Shown one piece after another: positions 17,630 through 26,779 of a stretch of 64,000 bases of DNA; positions within the stretch are counted from its first letter, which is position 1; the number at the start of each line of letters is the position of its first letter. The notes below the pieces were generated by a model that was not told the origin of the DNA, did not search any database, and saw only the letters and a program-made list of their open reading frames with translations. The stretch comes from Chloroflexota bacterium (GTDB lineage Bacteria; Chloroflexota; Dehalococcoidia; Lucifugimonadales; UBA3495). A program made the translations under genes and the position numbers. Where the stretch lies: assembly GCA_009837355.1 (NCBI GenBank), contig VXTR01000075.1:27222-91221 (forward strand), written 5' to 3'.

Positions 17630-18412
17630 TCACACGGCCATGATGTGGTAGCCGGCGTCAACGGGCAGCACCGTCCCGGTAATACCCGTTGACAGGTCAC
17701 TGGACAAGAAGAGCGCCGTCTTGGCAACTTCGTCCGCGGTGATGTTGCGCTGCAAGGGCGCTCGCTCGGCATGAGTACGTTTCATATCCAGGAATCCACT
17801 GATGCCACGGGCTGCCAGGGTGTCAATCGGGCCGGCGGAGATGGCGTTTACCCTGATTCCCTCGCTGCCATATTCGTGGGCCAGCTGTCGCACTTCATGC
17901 TCCAGGGCTGCCTTGGCGGTGCCCATTACGTTGTATCCGGGATAGACCCGGCTGGAAGCATGGAAGGTCATTGCGATGACGCTGCCACCCTCGGTCATCA
18001 ATGGAGCGGCGTGTTTGACCATTGGGAGCAAGGTAAAGGCGCTTATCTCCAACGCCAGTCGAAAACCATCGCGCCCGGTGTCGGCCAGACGTCCGGCCAA
18101 GTCCTCCCGGTTAGCGAAGGCGATGCTGTGTACAAGAACAGATAGCGACCCCATTTCCGAGCAGATACTCTGGAAGACTTCCTGAATCTGCCCGTCATCG
18201 GAGGCATCGCAAGGCAAGATGAGCGCGTTGTCCAGTGTGTCGGCCAACCGTGCCACCCGGTCTTTGAGCCGGTCGTTTTGATAGGTCAGAGCGACGCGCG
18301 CTCCGGCGTCGGCCAAAGCGTGGGCGATGGCCCAAGCAATGCTGCGGTCGTTAGCCACTCCAAATATGACCGCATTGCGGCCCGTCAGGTCAATGGGATA
18401 CACGCGAAACAT
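17630..18412 (-). CDS. fabI: Enoyl-[acyl-carrier-protein] reductase (NADH), FabI type
   Basis: A 260-residue short-chain dehydrogenase family enzyme for the last reduction in each fatty-acid elongation cycle. The FabI-specific nucleotide site GVANDRSIAWAIAHALADAG replaces the ordinary GxxxGxG of other SDRs. The active site is Tyr and Lys of YPGYNVMGTAKAALE (spacing Tyr-x6-Lys), and the substrate loop reads SAGPIDTLAARGISGF. These features make FabI much more likely than a generic SDR. It is the last gene of the F420 operon, 26 bases after an LLM oxidoreductase, which is an unusual partner for a lipid enzyme. Confidence 0.9.
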   Translation of the reverse strand: MFRVYPIDLTGRNAVIFGVANDRSIAWAIAHALADAGARVALTYQNDRLKDRVARLADTLDNALILPCDASDDGQIQEVFQSICSEMGSLSVLVHSIAFANREDLAGRLADTGRDGFRLALEISAFTLLPMVKHAAPLMTEGGSVIAMTFHASSRVYPGYNVMGTAKAALEHEVRQLAHEYGSEGIRVNAISAGPIDTLAARGISGFLDMKRTHAERAPLQRNITADEVAKTALFLSSDLSTGITGTVLPVDAGYHIMAV

Positions 18413-18438
18413 CTCCCAGGGTTTATTTTACGCCGGAG

Positions 18439-19425
18439 TTACCGCGCGAAGTCAGGCGCTACTTGCTCCAGGAACGTCTGCATCTGCTCTTCCTGGCGGT
18501 AAGTTGCAAATCTGACCACTATCTGGTCGGCTCCAGCCTCGGCATAGGCATGAATGCGCTCCCGGGTACGCTCGGAGTCGCCAAAGGGACCCCAGCGGTC
18601 TTCCCAGATGTTCGCGCCATAATATCCCAGCAGCCAATCCTCGGCTTCGGCTTCTCCGCGGGCGACGTCTTCATCCAGATTAACCGTGAGGTACATCACC
18701 GAGGACATATCTTCAGGATTCCGGCCATACTCAGCACAGTAGCCTCGTACTGTTTCATTCAGCTCAATGAACTCGGCGGGCGTAGCCGAAATCGAGATTA
18801 TGCCATCGGCGAAACGGGCAGCGCGCCGGGCTTGGCGCTCCCGCTGAGCGCCCTGTCCATCTCCGCGCCCGTGCCAATGTACGCCCAGGTACACGGGCAC
18901 GCCGCCGGGCTGGACCGGCATCGGCTCCATTACCACTTCGTCCAGTTCAAAGTGTCGGCCGGAGAAGGAATAGGGTTGCCCCGAGCCCAGCCCTTTGATT
19001 ACCTGCAGCATCTCTTCCAAACGGGGCGCTCGCGTTCGTTGGTTCACCTGAGCGTTGCGCCATTCGGCTTGCTGCATGGAGTTGAACGCGCCACCAACGC
19101 CGACGCCCAGTTGCAGCCGGCCACCGGATATCAGGTCAACGGTTCCGGCCATCTGAGCCAGGAGCACCGGATGCCGCAGCGCCATGAGCATCACCGCCGT
19201 GCCCAACCGCACCCGGGACGTGCGGGCGGCGATGGCAGCGAGCGTGGTCATCGCTTCCAAACGGGGCTTGGCCGTAAGGCTGTCGCCCACCCAAACCGAA
19301 TCGATACCGGCTTCCTCAGCCCATGTCGCCAGCCGTAACACCGACTCGGCGTCGGTGGGTTTCCGGTCCGCCAACAGCAATCCACGGGTGGGCAACAGGC
19401 AACCCAATTGCACCTTACCGGTCAT
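18439..19425 (-). CDS. LLM class (luciferase-like) F420-dependent oxidoreductase
   Basis: A 328-residue TIM-barrel protein of the bacterial luciferase superfamily. The N-terminus GKVQLGCLLPTRG, the segment AEEAGIDSVWVGDSL, the RVRLGTAVMLMALRHPVLLAQ strand-helix and GGRLQLGVGVGG are typical of the F420-using branch. Some relatives use FMN, but this gene lies 12 bases after cofC in an F420 biosynthesis operon, favouring F420. The substrate is unknown. ATG 19425 fits a GAGG 10 bases upstream better than ATG 19434. Confidence 0.85.
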   Translation of the reverse strand: MTGKVQLGCLLPTRGLLLADRKPTDAESVLRLATWAEEAGIDSVWVGDSLTAKPRLEAMTTLAAIAARTSRVRLGTAVMLMALRHPVLLAQMAGTVDLISGGRLQLGVGVGGAFNSMQQAEWRNAQVNQRTRAPRLEEMLQVIKGLGSGQPYSFSGRHFELDEVVMEPMPVQPGGVPVYLGVHWHGRGDGQGAQRERQARRAARFADGIISISATPAEFIELNETVRGYCAEYGRNPEDMSSVMYLTVNLDEDVARGEAEAEDWLLGYYGANIWEDRWGPFGDSERTRERIHAYAEAGADQIVVRFATYRQEEQMQTFLEQVAPDFAR

Positions 19426-19437
19426 TCTTAACATACC

Positions 19438-20127
19438 TCACACTGACAATGGAGCGCGGTTGATCTCGCCGGGCTTTCGCCCCATTAACCGCTCCAACAA
19501 CCCCGGCTCCATGTGTTCGTATTCCTGCAGGTCGGAACCATCGTCCAAGTCAAAGCCCATGCCCTCGCTGTAATAGAAAGCCACGGAAACGCCCATACGG
19601 GCCGCGGTGCCGACGTGCTTGCGAAAGCTGTTGCTACCGAGTTCCGGTCTGAAATACGGTATCAGGTCGTAGGGAACCAGGATAGCGTTAGTGCCACCGT
19701 CCCGGCGGGCGGGAGAGAGGGTGATGTTGTGTTGATGCTGGGCACTGCGAATGAGCTGGTGAATGTCGGACGGCTTGATGAACGGCAGGTCGCCGGGGAG
19801 ATAAAGGGCTGAAACTTCGCGCATCCGCGCGCCTTCAAAGGACTTGGTCAGCGTGTCGTTAAGATTCCGGCCCAAATCTTCTACCCAAGTTGCGCCCAGA
19901 GTCCGGGACAGGTTGCGAATTCGGTCGTCACCGCCAATCACCCAGAATGGGTCAACGCCGGCACCACGGATGGCCAGCAGTACCCGTCGCAGCATACCGA
20001 TGGTCAAATCCTCACGGTCCTGAGGGCTCATCACCCGGGAAAGGCGAGTCTTACACTCCGATAGCGCCTTCATCGGCACCACCGGCAACACTGCCGGGTT
20101 CGTGTTGCTTTCCGATTCCGTCAACAT
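19438..20127 (-). CDS. cofC: Phospholactate (or related) guanylyltransferase CofC/FbiD
   Basis: A 229-residue nucleotidyltransferase that activates 2-phospho-L-lactate, phosphoenolpyruvate or 3-phosphoglycerate with GTP to make the precursor for CofD. It begins VLPVVPMKALSECKTRLS, the expected VPxKxLxxAKxRL motif, and has YLPGDLPFIKPSDI with the metal-binding Asp and GGTNAILVP downstream. The start overlaps the end of cofD by 7 bases, indicating coupled translation. Which three-carbon phosphate it uses differs between phyla and cannot be decided here. Confidence 0.9.
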   Translation of the reverse strand: MLTESESNTNPAVLPVVPMKALSECKTRLSRVMSPQDREDLTIGMLRRVLLAIRGAGVDPFWVIGGDDRIRNLSRTLGATWVEDLGRNLNDTLTKSFEGARMREVSALYLPGDLPFIKPSDIHQLIRSAQHQHNITLSPARRDGGTNAILVPYDLIPYFRPELGSNSFRKHVGTAARMGVSVAFYYSEGMGFDLDDGSDLQEYEHMEPGLLERLMGRKPGEINRAPLSV

Positions 20128-21086
20128 CCTGCGTACTCCACCTGTTCCGCCAACTCCAGCACGACCCGCGCCAACCTAATTTTGTCGTCGTCCGTATTCA
20201 TTATAGTATCCGTCGCCGCCGCTTCCATCCCCTCCGAGAGCACTTGCTCCCATCGGCCGGCGTCTTGCCTATCCACCACGAGGACGTCACACAGGCCAAC
20301 ATATTCTCTGGCTACGCCCACCACCGAAACCTCGGCGCCAAGTTCCGCCATTATTTTCCCTGCGGGACCGCGCACTGCATCGCCACCGACAATAGGACTT
20401 ACTGCCACCCGGCAACCGGAATGTGCAGTGATGGCATCCCGTACACCCGGAACCGCTAATATCGGGGCTACGCTCAAGTAGGGGTTGGAGGGGCAGAACA
20501 CGATGCTATCGGCGGAAGCCAGCGCTGCGGCAAATCCCGGCGACGGCCTAGCTTGCTCAGCACCGAGGTAGTTGATGGCGTTCACTCTGGGTTCCGCACG
20601 ACGGAGAACGAAGTAATCCTGCATTGACAGCGTGCCGATATCCGTTTCCAGAACCGTCCGCACCGGATCATCGCTCATGGGAACTATCTGATGCTTAATA
20701 CCCAGCCGTCCAGCCAACTCACCCGTTACCTCCGATAGCGTCATACCCTGCCGCAACATCTCCGTGCGACGGATGTGCATAGCAAAGTCTCGGTCGCCCA
20801 GATTAAACCAGGTTTCGGAACCAAGCCGCTTCAGCATCGCCAGAGTTTCGAAGGAATCGCCGGCGACGCCCCAACCCGTTTCGGGGTTGTACAAGCCGGA
20901 CAAGGTATAGGTCATCGTATCGAGGTCGGGCGAAACGTGCAGGCCGTGAAACTCCTCGTCGTCACCGGTGTTCACCACGATGGTCAACCGTTCCGGCGGA
21001 AGTACCCGCGCCAGACCCAGCGCCAATTTGGCTCCCCCGACTCCGCCGGCCAGCGCCAGCGTAAGCCCTCCGGAATACTTGCTCAT
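20121..21086 (-). CDS. cofD: 2-phospho-L-lactate (or PEP) transferase CofD/FbiA
   Basis: A 321-residue transferase that joins the activated phospho-acid to the deazaflavin Fo, giving (dehydro-)F420-0. Diagnostic segments are LALAGGVGGAKLALGLARVL at the N-terminus, VNTGDDEEFHGLHVSPDLDT and WFNLGDRDFAMHIRRTEML, then SPIVGGDAVRGPAGKIMAELG. Its start overlaps the cofH stop by 4 bases and its end overlaps cofC, so the operon is tightly coupled. Confidence 0.93.
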   Translation of the reverse strand: MSKYSGGLTLALAGGVGGAKLALGLARVLPPERLTIVVNTGDDEEFHGLHVSPDLDTMTYTLSGLYNPETGWGVAGDSFETLAMLKRLGSETWFNLGDRDFAMHIRRTEMLRQGMTLSEVTGELAGRLGIKHQIVPMSDDPVRTVLETDIGTLSMQDYFVLRRAEPRVNAINYLGAEQARPSPGFAAALASADSIVFCPSNPYLSVAPILAVPGVRDAITAHSGCRVAVSPIVGGDAVRGPAGKIMAELGAEVSVVGVAREYVGLCDVLVVDRQDAGRWEQVLSEGMEAAATDTIMNTDDDKIRLARVVLELAEQVEYAGC

Positions 21087-22408
21087 GGACTAACTTGACC
21101 CTGCGCGGCGGTCCGTTCTCGTTGCGCGCGGGGGTGTTCAAAACGGTAGGTGTCCATCTGCACTAACTGGTTGTAGGAGCCGAAAATCTCCTCAACGTTG
21201 TCGCCCACTAAGTCCAGCGGGTCCAGGGCTTCGTCGGCCTCTCCGTAGATACGCCGCAGGCCGTAGGTAGTGTAGCGTTCGGCTGGCGTACGCCCGGCTT
21301 CGCGGATCATCCCACGGAACTCCGACGGACGCATCAATTGGCCATGCATAGCGCCAGCGGAGGTTGAGATGCTTTCGTTAATCAGCGTTCCACCCAGGTC
21401 GTTGACGCCAGACGTCAGCAGCAGTTGGGACATCCGGCTGCCTTCCTTGACCCAGGACGCCTGAATGTTGGGAATCCAGTTGTTCAGCATAATTCGCGCG
21501 ATGGCGTGCACCTTGACCACATCCATACCGGAGGGTCCAGAACGCACTCCTTCCACCGTTTGCTTGAAGTACATCGGCGCTTCCGAGGCCACAAAGCTCA
21601 GTGGCACGAATTCGGTGAATCCGCCAGTGCTTTGCTGAATGTCGCGCAGCAGCGCAATATGGCGCACGATCTGGGCGTTGGTTTCCCGGTGGCCGAACAT
21701 CACGGTTGATGTCGTTGGTATGCCCAAGTCGTGGGCGGTAGTGATCACTTCAATCCACTGGTCAACGGTGATGCGGCCGGGGGAAATAATGTCGCGCAGT
21801 TCCTGGTCAAGCACTTCCGCAGAGGTTCCGGGCAAGCTGCCCACGCCGGCGTCCTTCAAGCCTTGCAGATATTCCCGTATGCTGCAGCGGGAGCGGATGG
21901 AGCCGTACAGCACTTCCTCGGGCGAAAAGCCGTGGACGTGCATATCAGGCAGTTCCTCCTTGATGGCCTCGCACAGACGGATGTACAGGTCGCCTTCCAT
22001 TTGAGGCGGCAGGCCGGCCTGGATGCAAACTTCGGTAGCCCCGTACTCTTGCGCCTCTTTCGCTCGCCGGATAATTTCGCTCACCGGCAGGAAGTAACCT
22101 TCCTCCTCTCGGAAATCGCGGCTGAAAGCGCAGAAACCGCACCGCTTGATGCAGACGTTGGTGAAGTTGACATTGCGGTTGACCACGTAGGTTACCAAAT
22201 CGCCAACTGACCGCCGGCGAAGTTCGTCAGCAACCATGGTGGTGGCCAAGAACTCCGGCCCGTCCGTTGCAAACAGCAGGTCGGCGTCCTCAACCGCAAT
22301 GTCCTCGCCGGCCAGAGCACGATTCAGCACGTCGGCGACTTCCGGCCGGAGAGCATTCACTAACGCCGCCAGGGTGGCCGGCGCGGTGTTGTCAGTCATT
22401 GCGGGCAT
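21083..22408 (-). CDS. cofH: 5-amino-6-(D-ribitylamino)uracil-L-tyrosine 4-hydroxyphenyl transferase CofH
   Basis: A 441-residue radical SAM enzyme that couples tyrosine to the flavin precursor on the way to Fo. The iron-sulfur motif is CIKRCGFC (Cys86, Cys90, Cys93), preceded by YVVNRNVNFTNV. ATEVCIQAGLPP and LPGTSAEVLDQELR are typical of CofH and the related menaquinone enzyme MqnC; location beside cofG and cofD resolves this in favour of CofH. Start overlaps the cofG stop by 17 bases. In Actinobacteria the CofG and CofH halves are fused as FbiC; here they are separate genes. Confidence 0.92.
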   Translation of the reverse strand: MPAMTDNTAPATLAALVNALRPEVADVLNRALAGEDIAVEDADLLFATDGPEFLATTMVADELRRRSVGDLVTYVVNRNVNFTNVCIKRCGFCAFSRDFREEEGYFLPVSEIIRRAKEAQEYGATEVCIQAGLPPQMEGDLYIRLCEAIKEELPDMHVHGFSPEEVLYGSIRSRCSIREYLQGLKDAGVGSLPGTSAEVLDQELRDIISPGRITVDQWIEVITTAHDLGIPTTSTVMFGHRETNAQIVRHIALLRDIQQSTGGFTEFVPLSFVASEAPMYFKQTVEGVRSGPSGMDVVKVHAIARIMLNNWIPNIQASWVKEGSRMSQLLLTSGVNDLGGTLINESISTSAGAMHGQLMRPSEFRGMIREAGRTPAERYTTYGLRRIYGEADEALDPLDLVGDNVEEIFGSYNQLVQMDTYRFEHPRAQRERTAAQGQVSP

Positions 22409-23612
22409 AGCGTTGCATTCCCCCTTTCACGTATCCGTCCTGATCAGTCAGGCGCAGCAGTTTTTCCTTCAATTGCGGCGACAAAGGCCAGTGCGAGCCG
22501 TTGGCGAAGTATTCCGGGTACACGGGAAGCCTTGGACGGAGTTCGCAACCGGCGGCCTCGGTGCGTCGTCGCAACTCGCTCAGTTGCGGCCACGGCGCTT
22601 CCGGGTTCACGTAGTCAATTGTCAAGGGCGACACGCCACCCCAATCGTTAATGCCGGCGTGGATGTATCTCTCGTAATCCTCGCTGAGATTGGGAGGCAC
22701 CTGGATGTTCACTCGTTCACCGAGCACCAGGCGCGCCACAGCGGTGGTCCACGCCAGTTCGTCCGCTCCCGCGTCGGGGGCGTCAGCCATGGGCGTATTG
22801 GCCTTGGCACGAAAATTCTGTACGATGACTTCCTGGATGTGTCCGAAACGCCGGTGCAGCCGCCGTATCTCCAGCAACGACTCCACCCTTTCGACGCGGG
22901 TTTCGCCGATGCCAATCAAAATGCCTGTGGTAAATGGTATTCCCAGTTCACCGGCCAACTCCATCGTCCGAAGCCTAACCCGTGGTCGTTTGCTGGGAGC
23001 GAATTCGTGCGGCCCGCCGGGTTCGTAAAGGCGCGGGCTGGCGCTTTCCAGCATTATTCCGACGGAGGGGTTAGTGGGTTGAAGCGCTTCCAGTTCCCGG
23101 CGGCTCATGGTGCCCGGGTTACCGTGAGGCAACAGGTCAGTTTCCTCAAACACCCGACGACACATCTCGGCCAGGTATTCCAACGTGGTGCGATAACCCT
23201 GTGATGTCAGCCATTGGGCGGCCTCGGCGTAGCGCTGCTCCGGGCGTTCTCCCAGCGTGAACAGCGCTTCGGTGCAGCCCAAGCGTTCGCCGGCTTTGGC
23301 GACGGATAGCACTGCGTCGGCCGACAAAAACAGTTGGTATGCCTCGTCCGGCGCCTGCCGGAACGTGCAGTAACCGCAAAAATCCCGGCACAGCCTCGTC
23401 AGCGGGATGAACACCTTGGGTGAAAAGGTGATGATCTTTCCCCGGCCCCGGTCGCGCAGTTCAGCGGCGGCTGCGCACATATCATCCAGCGCGCTGTCGT
23501 CGAGCTTGGCCAGACTCAAAGCATCCGCATCGGACAGTTCGGCGGAGCCGGCGAGGCGATCAAAGGATGGCGAGGGCCGGCTGGTCGGCGAGATGGCAAC
23601 TATAGCGGTCAC
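22392..23612 (-). CDS. cofG: 7,8-didemethyl-8-hydroxy-5-deazariboflavin synthase subunit CofG
   Basis: A 406-residue radical SAM enzyme that finishes the Fo ring system. The cluster motif is CRDFCGYC (Cys75, Cys79, Cys82 from the chosen start), preceded by TFSPKVFIPLTRL. Further family segments are LPHGNPGTMSR, SVGIMLESASPRL and PNLSEDYERYIHAGINDWGG. GTG 23612 has AGGAAA upstream. An ATG at 23645 has no ribosome-binding site but lies almost exactly at the predicted transcription start, so a leaderless mRNA from 23645 is an alternative. Confidence 0.9.
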   Translation of the reverse strand: MTAIVAISPTSRPSPSFDRLAGSAELSDADALSLAKLDDSALDDMCAAAAELRDRGRGKIITFSPKVFIPLTRLCRDFCGYCTFRQAPDEAYQLFLSADAVLSVAKAGERLGCTEALFTLGERPEQRYAEAAQWLTSQGYRTTLEYLAEMCRRVFEETDLLPHGNPGTMSRRELEALQPTNPSVGIMLESASPRLYEPGGPHEFAPSKRPRVRLRTMELAGELGIPFTTGILIGIGETRVERVESLLEIRRLHRRFGHIQEVIVQNFRAKANTPMADAPDAGADELAWTTAVARLVLGERVNIQVPPNLSEDYERYIHAGINDWGGVSPLTIDYVNPEAPWPQLSELRRRTEAAGCELRPRLPVYPEYFANGSHWPLSPQLKEKLLRLTDQDGYVKGGMQRYARND

Positions 23613-23650
23613 GTTGGCGTTTCCTGTGGCGGCAAAAGCCCGCATCAGTC

Positions 23651-23679
23651 ATTGTATGCAGGCGGTACTCAACATTCAA
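23651..23679 (-). promoter_or_regulatory. Candidate promoter of the cofGHDC operon
   Basis: TTGAAT (23679-23674) and TACAAT (23656-23651) are separated by 17 bases on the minus strand. The predicted start near 23644 falls at or beside the ATG at 23645. Confidence 0.5.
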
Positions 23680-23749
23680 GGCACAGCCCCGGCTATCGGC
23701 GTGAATGTTTTACGTTATGTTAATAACCCAGTCGCTTGGCTGACCGTCG

Positions 23750-23775
23750 GTGGACTCCCGCCTAAGCGGGAATAG
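23750..23775 (-). repeat. REP-like palindrome, copy 1
   Basis: The minus strand reads ATTCCCGCTTAGGCGGGAGTCC, with a TCCCGC/GCGGGA hairpin. It matches the second copy at 27643-27667 in its ATTCCCGC..GGCGGG..TCC framework. It lies in the 238-base gap downstream of ruvB and upstream of cofG, which otherwise holds only the cofG promoter. Confidence 0.55.
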
Positions 23776-23850
23776 CGGAGTGGCAGCGGCCATGACGGGG
23801 TAGTGGCGTGAGGGCACGGGTTCAGGTTATGTCAAGTCCAAGGAGTCAGA

Positions 23851-24957
23851 CTATACTGTTCCACCAAACAATTGTGCCTGGCGGCCGGGATCATTGCCCC
23901 CTTCCCATGGCCAGCCCAAATATTCGTAGGCCAGACGGGTTGCCATCCTTCCCCGTGGAGTGCGCTCAATGAATCCCTGCTGGAGGAGGAACGGCTCCAG
24001 CACTTCCATAACCGTGCTGGCATCTTCGCTCATTGACGCGGCCAGCGTATCCAGGCCAACGGGGCCGCCGCTGAACTTCTGGATGATGCTGGTCAACAAG
24101 CGGTGGTCGGTCTCATCCAAGCCGCGTGCGTCCACGCCCAGCCTGTCCAGCGACTCCCGGGCCACCGGGCCGGTGATGCGATTATCCGCCCTAACCAGCG
24201 CATAATCCCGGGCTCGACGCAGCAGTCGGTTGGCGATGCGCGGGGTTCCTCTGGAGCGCACGGCAACTTCGTTCAGTCCTTCGTCATCGGCCTCGATATC
24301 CAGGATGCGAGAGGAACGCTGTACCACCGTCGCCATATCTTCGTCGGAATAGTAGTCCAGCCGGAAGACCGAGCCGAAGCGGTCACGCAGCGGCGCGCTC
24401 ACCAGCGAGTAGCGTGTCGTCGCGCCCACCAGAGTGAACGGGTTGATGCGCAGATTGATGCTCCTAGCCGACAAGCCCTTGCCCACCACCCACGAGAGGA
24501 AAAAGTCTTCCATCGCTGAGTACATCACTTCCTCCACCGCGCGGTTAAGGCGATGGATTTCGTCGATAAAAAGCACGTCGTTGGGCTGCAGGCCGGTCAG
24601 GATGGATGCCACATCGCTGGCGCGTTCGATGGCCGGCCCGGCGGTTACCCGGATGGTCGTACCCATTTCGTTGGCGATGATGTTCGCCAGAGTGGTTTTG
24701 CCCAGGCCGGGCGGCCCGTAGATAACCACGTGGTCCAGCGGCTCTCCGCGCAGCCGCGCCGCCTGCATGGCAATGCTCAGGTTTTCCTTTACCTGTGGCT
24801 GACCGACGAAGTCGGACAGCCTACCCGGCCGCAGCCGGGTTTCCTGCTCGCCGTCATCTCCCTGGACATCAGGCGCAATGGGACGCGCTGAAACGTCACC
24901 GACTTCGATCCGAAGTTCCTGGGCTGCCTCTTCTGCGCTGCTTCCTGCCGTCGTCAT
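23851..24957 (-). CDS. ruvB: Holliday junction branch migration helicase RuvB
   Basis: A 368-residue AAA+ motor that drives branch migration with RuvA. Walker A is GPPGLGKTT (from residue 81), Walker [11 protein letters not shown], sensor 1 LVGATTR, and arginine finger region [14 protein letters not shown]. The C-terminal winged helix ends [18 protein letters not shown]. The start at ATG 24957 has no Shine-Dalgarno, but TATGAT ends nine bases upstream, so a leaderless transcript is possible. The gene stands apart from ruvC-ruvA (35.5-36.6 kb), where it is often found in other bacteria. Confidence 0.95.
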   Translation of the reverse strand: MTTAGSSAEEAAQELRIEVGDVSARPIAPDVQGDDGEQETRLRPGRLSDFVGQPQVKENLSIAMQAARLRGEPLDHVVIYGPPGLGKTTLANIIANEMGTTIRVTAGPAIERASDVASILTGLQPNDVLFIDEIHRLNRAVEEVMYSAMEDFFLSWVVGKGLSARSINLRINPFTLVGATTRYSLVSAPLRDRFGSVFRLDYYSDEDMATVVQRSSRILDIEADDEGLNEVAVRSRGTPRIANRLLRRARDYALVRADNRITGPVARESLDRLGVDARGLDETDHRLLTSIIQKFSGGPVGLDTLAASMSEDASTVMEVLEPFLLQQGFIERTPRGRMATRLAYEYLGWPWEGGNDPGRQAQLFGGTV

Positions 24958-25016
24958 AGCGGCAACATCATACCCGAAACGGCATCCTCCGCGCACGGTA
25001 TCCGGAAAACCCGCCG

Positions 25017-25025
25017 TGCTATACT
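25017..25025 (+). promoter_or_regulatory. Extended -10 promoter of fakA
   Basis: TGC-TATACT sits 37 bases before ATG 25062 and has no good -35 at normal spacing. It is identical to the elements before the NIPSNAP operon, pdxA and tig. Confidence 0.55.
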
Positions 25026-25061
25026 CTGCCCATCCCCAATCTGTCGTTCACGGACGCCAAT

Positions 25062-26741
25062 ATGAACACCACCGTCGTTACCACCCTGCACGGCTCCGAC
25101 CTGCGACAAGCCATGCTCGGCGCGGAAGCCTACATGGAGCTCTACCGCGACGCCGCCAACGCACTGAACGTTTTTCCGGTGCCCGACGGGGACACCGGAA
25201 CCAATATGCTCCTCACCCTCCGCGCCGGGATCGACCAGATGAACAAGGAGGCCGACAAAGATACTGCCGGCGAAGTTGCCGAATCTATCGCCACCGGAGC
25301 TTTCTGGGGGGCACGGGGCAACAGCGGCGTCATCTTGTCTCAACTGCTGCGTGGTTTCGCCGATGGGGTAGCCGGTTCCGAGACCATCGAAACCACCGAG
25401 GCCGTGGCCGCCTTTCGTTCCGCTACCGATTCCGCCTACCGCGCCGTCAGCCAGCCCCGGGAGGGCACTATGCTTTCGGTAATCCGGGGGGCGTCCGACG
25501 CCACCATCGCCGCCAACGACGCCGGCGAGCGCGACGTTATCACGCTGTGGCAGATTGCTTACGACGGCGCTATTGAGGCACTGGCCCACACTCCGGAGCA
25601 GTTGCCGGTGCTGAAAGAGGCCGGGGTTGTCGATTCGGGTGGGCTGGGCGTGGTCGCCATCATTGGCGGCGCATTGCAGCACCTACAGGGAGAAACCGGC
25701 CCGCCCGTTAACCTTGGCCTGCGCAGCGTCGGTGGCATTATTGATCCGGCGCAAACCGCCTCGGTGTCCATAGACAGCGACTTTCTGGAAGCCCACGACG
25801 CCGAGGAGTTCGGCTATTGCACCCAGTTCGTCATCCATGGGAGAGACTTGAGCGTGGACGTGCTGCGCAGCGGCTTGGATGCCATCGCAGAGTCTACGGT
25901 CATCATCGGTGGCGGTTCCGCTGTTCGCGTCCACGTTCACACCGAAGACCCCGGCGCTGCGCTGACTTTCGGCGTGGGTTACGGAGATCTGGACGAGGTC
26001 AAAATCGACAACATGAGCCTGCAAAACCGGGACTGGGCCAGCGGCCATCGAGAGCGTGCCCGCCCGGAAGAAATACGCCCCGGCGTGTCAGTAATTGCCG
26101 TCGCTTCGGGGCCGGGACTGGCGGCCCTGTTCCAAGACGCCGGCTGCGCGGCCATCGTGCCCGGCGGCCAGACTCTGAATCCCAGCGCGAGTGAGATAAT
26201 CGACGCCGCCCTGTCTGCCGGCACCACCGACGTTATCGTGCTACCCAACAATTCCAACGTCATCCTGACGGCAGCCCAAGCCGCCGACGCCGGCGCCGAC
26301 GGGGTCGCTCTCCACGTGGTCAACACCCGTTCCATGCCTCAGGGTACCGCCGCCATGCTCGGGTTCAACCCGGAAGTGTCTGTTGACGAAAATCTGGCCA
26401 GCATGGGGGCCGCCAGCAATGGAGTGGAGACGCTGGAAATCACCCAAGCCGTCCGCGATTCTACCGTTGACGGGCAAGACGTAGCCGAAGGGCAGTTCAT
26501 GGCCATCTTGGACGACCAGCTGGTTTGCCTCGCCGAGGCTGCGGAAACTGCCTTGCGCGAAGGTCTGACCTATTCCGCCGTTGATGAAGACAGCATCATC
26601 ACCCTTTACCTGGGAGATGGAACGGACTCGGAGCGGGCGGCGGCGTTGCAGGAGGATTTGGAATCGGCGCATCCCGGCGTCGAGGTGGACGTGTACGAGG
26701 GCGGCCAGCCCCATTACCCATATCTGGTATCGGTAGAGTAG
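25062..26741 (+). CDS. fakA: Fatty acid kinase-like DAK2 domain protein (FakA/YloV)
   Basis: A 559-residue protein with an N-terminal DhaL-type ATP-binding domain (residues 1-200) bearing LNVFPVPDGDTGTNMLLTLR, whose Asp residues bind Mg-ATP, and GARGNSGVILSQLLRGFA. The C-terminal half resembles the FakA extension with VPGGQTLNPSASEI and VLPNNSNVILTAAQAA. In Firmicutes FakA phosphorylates fatty acids presented by a DegV-family FakB. Here a degV gene follows directly by 38 bases, supporting the same two-component kinase for incorporating exogenous fatty acids. No ribosome-binding site is obvious before ATG 25062. Confidence 0.88.
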   Translation: MNTTVVTTLHGSDLRQAMLGAEAYMELYRDAANALNVFPVPDGDTGTNMLLTLRAGIDQMNKEADKDTAGEVAESIATGAFWGARGNSGVILSQLLRGFADGVAGSETIETTEAVAAFRSATDSAYRAVSQPREGTMLSVIRGASDATIAANDAGERDVITLWQIAYDGAIEALAHTPEQLPVLKEAGVVDSGGLGVVAIIGGALQHLQGETGPPVNLGLRSVGGIIDPAQTASVSIDSDFLEAHDAEEFGYCTQFVIHGRDLSVDVLRSGLDAIAESTVIIGGGSAVRVHVHTEDPGAALTFGVGYGDLDEVKIDNMSLQNRDWASGHRERARPEEIRPGVSVIAVASGPGLAALFQDAGCAAIVPGGQTLNPSASEIIDAALSAGTTDVIVLPNNSNVILTAAQAADAGADGVALHVVNTRSMPQGTAAMLGFNPEVSVDENLASMGAASNGVETLEITQAVRDSTVDGQDVAEGQFMAILDDQLVCLAEAAETALREGLTYSAVDEDSIITLYLGDGTDSERAAALQEDLESAHPGVEVDVYEGGQPHYPYLVSVE

Positions 26742-26779
26742 TTTGCTCCGCCGGCAAAACCGGCACAGGAGAGATTGAA

